Origin: DAOUCV01 sp034432095 | GTDB lineage: Bacteria; Chloroflexota; Dehalococcoidia; Dehalococcoidales; UBA2162 | Length of the DNA: 23,219 nucleotides | Reading direction: 5' to 3' | Assembly: GCA_034432095.1 (NCBI GenBank) | Contig: DAOUCV010000096.1 | Coordinates: forward strand, 1 to 23,219 | Part shown: piece after piece, positions 21,188 through 23,219 of the stretch | How the letters are laid out: each line of letters begins with the position of its first letter | How positions within the stretch are numbered: the stretch's first letter is position 1 | The notes under the pieces: model-generated | Told to the model about the DNA's origin: nothing | What the model saw: the letters and a program-made list of their open reading frames with translations, nothing else | Databases searched by the model: none | Made by a program: the position numbers and the translations under genes

Positions 21188-22511
21188 TTCGAGCTCCTAC
21201 TCTAGATTCTCCCGTGGCAGACAAGCTTGCCACGGCATTATCAGCGGGACTCAACAGCTCGACAGGAAATTCTTCCTGTATGTGCTTCCCGGGGTTGCGG
21301 TAGCGGTAGATGCGGTCCTGGTAGTTCCTCAGGAGCAACTCATCTTCAGCATGAGCCAGGACATAGTTTGGCTGAAGAGGGACCTTCCCGCCACCGTGAG
21401 GCAGGTCTACAACGAAGGTGGGAACCGCCAGTCCCGAGGTATATCCCCGCATTCCCTTAATTATCTTTATGCCCACCTCCACGGGGGTGCGCAGGTGCTC
21501 GGTGCCCTGAACCTCGTCACACTGGAAGAGGTAGTAAGGACGTACCTTTATCCTGAGAAGACCGTGGCATAGTTCCATCTGCGCCTCAACGGTATCGTTG
21601 ACACCACGTAGTAGTACCGACTGATTATTTACCGGGACTCCACTCCGCACCAGACGGTCACACGCCTCAGCCGCTTCCGGGGTTATCTCTCGTACGTGAT
21701 TGAAGTGGGTATTAAGCCATATAGGTCCGTACTTAGCCAGCATGGCACACAGTTCGTGGTCTATACGCTGGGGCAATACCACCGGAAACCTGGAGCCGAT
21801 ACGGATAATCTCCACGTGTTTTATCTCCCTTATCCTGGAAATGACCTCCTCCAGACGGCGGGTAGAAAGGGAAAGGGGGTCACCCCCCGAGATAATGACA
21901 TCCCTGACGGCTTTATGGTGTCGTATATATTCCAGCATGGCTTCAACTTCAGCCGGAGTACGCACCCAGCCGCCGTTCCGCCATTCCCTTTTGCGGGTGC
22001 AGTGACGGCATAGCATCGGGCAGATGTCGGTCAATACCATCAGGACCCGGTCAGGATAGCGGTGTACCAGTCCCGGGACAACAGAGTCCCGTTTTTCGTC
22101 TAGGGGGTCGGCTACACCCATGTTAGCGAGGGCAATCTCTTCAAAAGAAGGTACGGACTGCGTTCTGATGGGGTCATTCGGTTCATAGGGGTCTATCAAA
22201 GACAGGTAGTAGGGTGTTACGGAGAGGGGATATTGAGTAGTTACAAACTTGAGCTGTATCTGCTCATGAGTTGAGAGGGGAATAAACCTTGCCAGTTCTT
22301 CAACTTTGGTGATGCGGTTGCGGAATTGCCACTTCCAGTCGTTCCAATCCTCATCTGTAACCTGACTGAAGAATCTTCTCCGAACAAGACCGACCGTCTT
22401 ACCAGGGGGTTCTTCTTCAGCGGTTCCATCTAATGTGGCGCGTTTACCTGGGGGTTCTTCCTCCGCTTCCTCGAAGACTTGGCTTTTAACCAGAGTTACC
22501 GTTTTTGTCAT
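21165..22511 (-). CDS. kamA: Lysine 2,3-aminomutase (KamA family, radical SAM)
   Basis: KamA converts L-lysine to L-beta-lysine with a 4Fe-4S cluster, SAM and pyridoxal phosphate. In the 448 residues the radical-SAM motif is CPMLCRHC (Cys164, Cys168, Cys171). The PLP lysine is Lys376 in PHGGGK. The two Asp that hold the substrate amino group in lysine enzymes are present: Asp332 in FQCDEVQGTEHLRT and Asp369 in VVDLPHGGGK, which favours lysine over glutamate as substrate. Residues 16-38 carry AEEEPPGK twice with a 15-residue period, an acidic extension not typical of the core enzyme. AAGGAGG lies just before the ATG and a strong promoter at 22556-22584. It heads a four-gene overlapping operon. 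Confidence 0.94.
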   Translation of the reverse strand: MTKTVTLVKSQVFEEAEEEPPGKRATLDGTAEEEPPGKTVGLVRRRFFSQVTDEDWNDWKWQFRNRITKVEELARFIPLSTHEQIQLKFVTTQYPLSVTPYYLSLIDPYEPNDPIRTQSVPSFEEIALANMGVADPLDEKRDSVVPGLVHRYPDRVLMVLTDICPMLCRHCTRKREWRNGGWVRTPAEVEAMLEYIRHHKAVRDVIISGGDPLSLSTRRLEEVISRIREIKHVEIIRIGSRFPVVLPQRIDHELCAMLAKYGPIWLNTHFNHVREITPEAAEACDRLVRSGVPVNNQSVLLRGVNDTVEAQMELCHGLLRIKVRPYYLFQCDEVQGTEHLRTPVEVGIKIIKGMRGYTSGLAVPTFVVDLPHGGGKVPLQPNYVLAHAEDELLLRNYQDRIYRYRNPGKHIQEEFPVELLSPADNAVASLSATGESRVGARSADRVVV

Positions 22512-22555
22512 TTATCCTCCTTAAATTCTTATTTTAGCCAAAATTATATTGTAAA

Positions 22556-22584
22556 ATTATAACATATTAAAAGGCTTATAGCAA
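22556..22584 (-). promoter_or_regulatory. Sigma-70-like promoter for the kamA operon
   Basis: On the minus strand TTGCTA (22584-22579, 4 of 6) and a perfect TATAAT (22561-22556) are separated by 17 bp. The expected leader is about 40 nt and ends in AAGGAGG before the kamA ATG, so there is no room for a lysine riboswitch. Confidence 0.65.
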
Positions 22585-22622
22585 CCCCAAACTTTGAGGA
22601 CCTTTCATGCCTTGTTCAAGAT

Positions 22623-22719
22623 AGGGGTGTCTCTAGGCTATTTGCTTTTTGAGAACGTTAGAACCACCGGCACCAGAACACCCCTCAGTGGTGCACTCTA
22701 GCTCAGTAATAGCTAGTGC
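22623..22719. other. Structured non-coding segment with nested inverted repeats
   Basis: The 299-bp gap 22512-22810 holds the kamA promoter and this segment. AGGGGTGT (22623-22630) is complementary to ACACCCCT (22678-22685). ACCAC near 22663 can pair with GTGGT near 22688. A separate hairpin at 22693-22719 joins GCA-CTAGCT to AGCTAG-TGC with a two-base bulge and a 7-nt loop. No supported open frame, tRNA or terminator T-tract is seen. It could be a small RNA or merely a decayed element. Confidence 0.3.
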
Positions 22720-22810
22720 CTGTGCCCTCGAATAAAACCCTTTTGCCTCCTTAAATGCTGACCCGAACCGCTTTCCTCTTCCCCTCATAGAAGGAGGGCT
22801 TTCCTATTCC

Positions 22811-23023
22811 TCACTGTATGTTTATAGTTTCCTTCGTTGTTTGTACTGCCTCAAGTTCTTCCACTGACGCCGTGGTAGTCTGCAGGTTATGTTGGTAACC
22901 ACACTGTAGGCACCACTCATACCAGCTATGGCAGTCCCCCCCAAGTTCAGGATAGATATTTTCTTCGATGAAGAGATTGCCATTACACTTCGGACAGCGC
23001 CTGCTAGTAAAACCTCTCCTCAT
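22811..23023 (-). CDS. Small zinc-ribbon protein
   Basis: This 70-residue protein has two Cys pairs, CPKC at 10-13 and CLQC at 38-41. The spacing is that of a rubredoxin-like zinc ribbon, with aromatic and acidic residues between (NLFIEENIYPELGG, SWYEW). The C-terminal 25 residues are polar and probably disordered. It would bind one zinc ion; a role in nucleic-acid or protein binding is only a general guess. The ATG at 23023 is preceded by GAGGG with 5 nt spacing. The frame opens four codons earlier at a TTG (23035) that overlaps the same ribosome binding site and is less likely. It is a single gene, not part of the kamA operon. Confidence 0.7.
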   Translation of the reverse strand: MRRGFTSRRCPKCNGNLFIEENIYPELGGDCHSWYEWCLQCGYQHNLQTTTASVEELEAVQTTKETINIQ

Positions 23024-23099
23024 ACCGACCCTCAACTTTGGCTGCTAAATCAATTTTCATCCCGGATATACTAGCTCTAAATCCACCAGAAACAGGCTC

Positions 23100-23129
23100 T
23101 TGACAAATCGCCTATTGTTCTAGTATAGT
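23100..23129 (+). promoter_or_regulatory. Strong sigma-70-like promoter reading off the right edge
   Basis: A perfect TTGACA (23100-23105) and TATAGT (23124-23129, 5 of 6) are 18 bp apart. No gene begins in the remaining 90 bases, which are AT-rich with ATTACTTG at 23158-23165 and again at 23172-23179, 14 bp apart. The target gene must be beyond the window. The promoter lies divergent to, and about 75 bp upstream of, the zinc-ribbon gene. Confidence 0.55.
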
Positions 23130-23219
23130 GGTTCAGGAAATTGTTTAGTAGCTTTATATTACTTGTATTTTATTACTTGAAAAAAACTTCTAGTAATATT
23201 AGTACTATTATACATAGAC

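Noticed and set aside
21165..22511. KamA-family protein as glutamate 2,3-aminomutase
   Set aside because: Both lysine-binding Asp residues (332 and 369) are present instead of the Lys/Asn pair expected for glutamate.
22512..22555. Lysine riboswitch in front of kamA
   Set aside because: The predicted leader is only about 40 nt, far too short for a lysine aptamer.
22690..22740. tRNA-like segment (TAGCTCAGT, later TCGAATAA)
   Set aside because: No acceptor stem, anticodon arm or proper T-arm can be folded; it is better described as a bulged hairpin.

Overview
The window looks like a piece of an anaerobic bacterial chromosome, most likely an uncultured Chloroflexota of the Dehalococcoidia type. 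This is inferred from gene content: selenocysteine formate dehydrogenase, soluble HdrABC/MvhD, a UGSC selenoprotein, paired acyl-CoA dehydrogenases, UroD-like methyltransferase and KamA. No rRNA or other taxonomic marker is present. No tRNA, transposase, CRISPR array or origin was found.

Layout. (1) 1-1516, plus strand: speD and speE for polyamine synthesis, behind three 22-bp tandem repeats, a sigma-70-like promoter and a leader hairpin. (2) 1721-5651, plus: two dissimilar acyl-CoA dehydrogenases and an acyl-CoA carboxyltransferase beta subunit, ending at a strong hairpin terminator. (3) 5716-9226, minus: two small cupins, a short-chain dehydrogenase and a UGSC-family selenoprotein. Divergent from it (9346-11863, plus) lie a decayed cupin copy, a cupin fused to a second domain, and a UroD/MtaA-like protein. 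(4) 11947-18746, plus: mvhD, an FdhB/FrhB-like Fe-S subunit, fdhA, hdrA, hdrC and hdrB, which probably encode a cytoplasmic formate dehydrogenase-heterodisulfide reductase complex. (5) 18721-22511, minus: four tightly packed genes, lysine 2,3-aminomutase, two ATP-grasp ligases and a GNAT acetyltransferase. (6) 22512-23219: a structured non-coding stretch, a 70-residue zinc-ribbon protein and a strong promoter firing off the right edge.

The main reading error to avoid: three genes carry an in-frame TGA that is almost certainly selenocysteine. These are fdhA (13661-13663), hdrA (15887-15889) and the UGSC protein (7078-7080, minus). Each TGA sits at the expected redox position, and each is followed at 17-19 nt by the loop of a small hairpin typical of bacterial SECIS elements. 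A standard gene caller would split each into two false genes. The Sec machinery (selA, selB, selC, selD) must lie outside the window.

How the genes could work together: FdhA would oxidise formate (or reduce CO2). Electrons would pass through the FdhB-like subunit and MvhD to HdrA, where flavin-based bifurcation would split them between ferredoxin and an unknown disulfide acceptor at HdrB. The best candidate for an undescribed system is the divergent UGSC-selenoprotein/SDR/cupin/UroD-like locus, whose substrate cannot be read from sequence. The KamA/ATP-grasp/ATP-grasp/GNAT operon is a second candidate, looking like a short pathway to a beta-lysine-containing amide.
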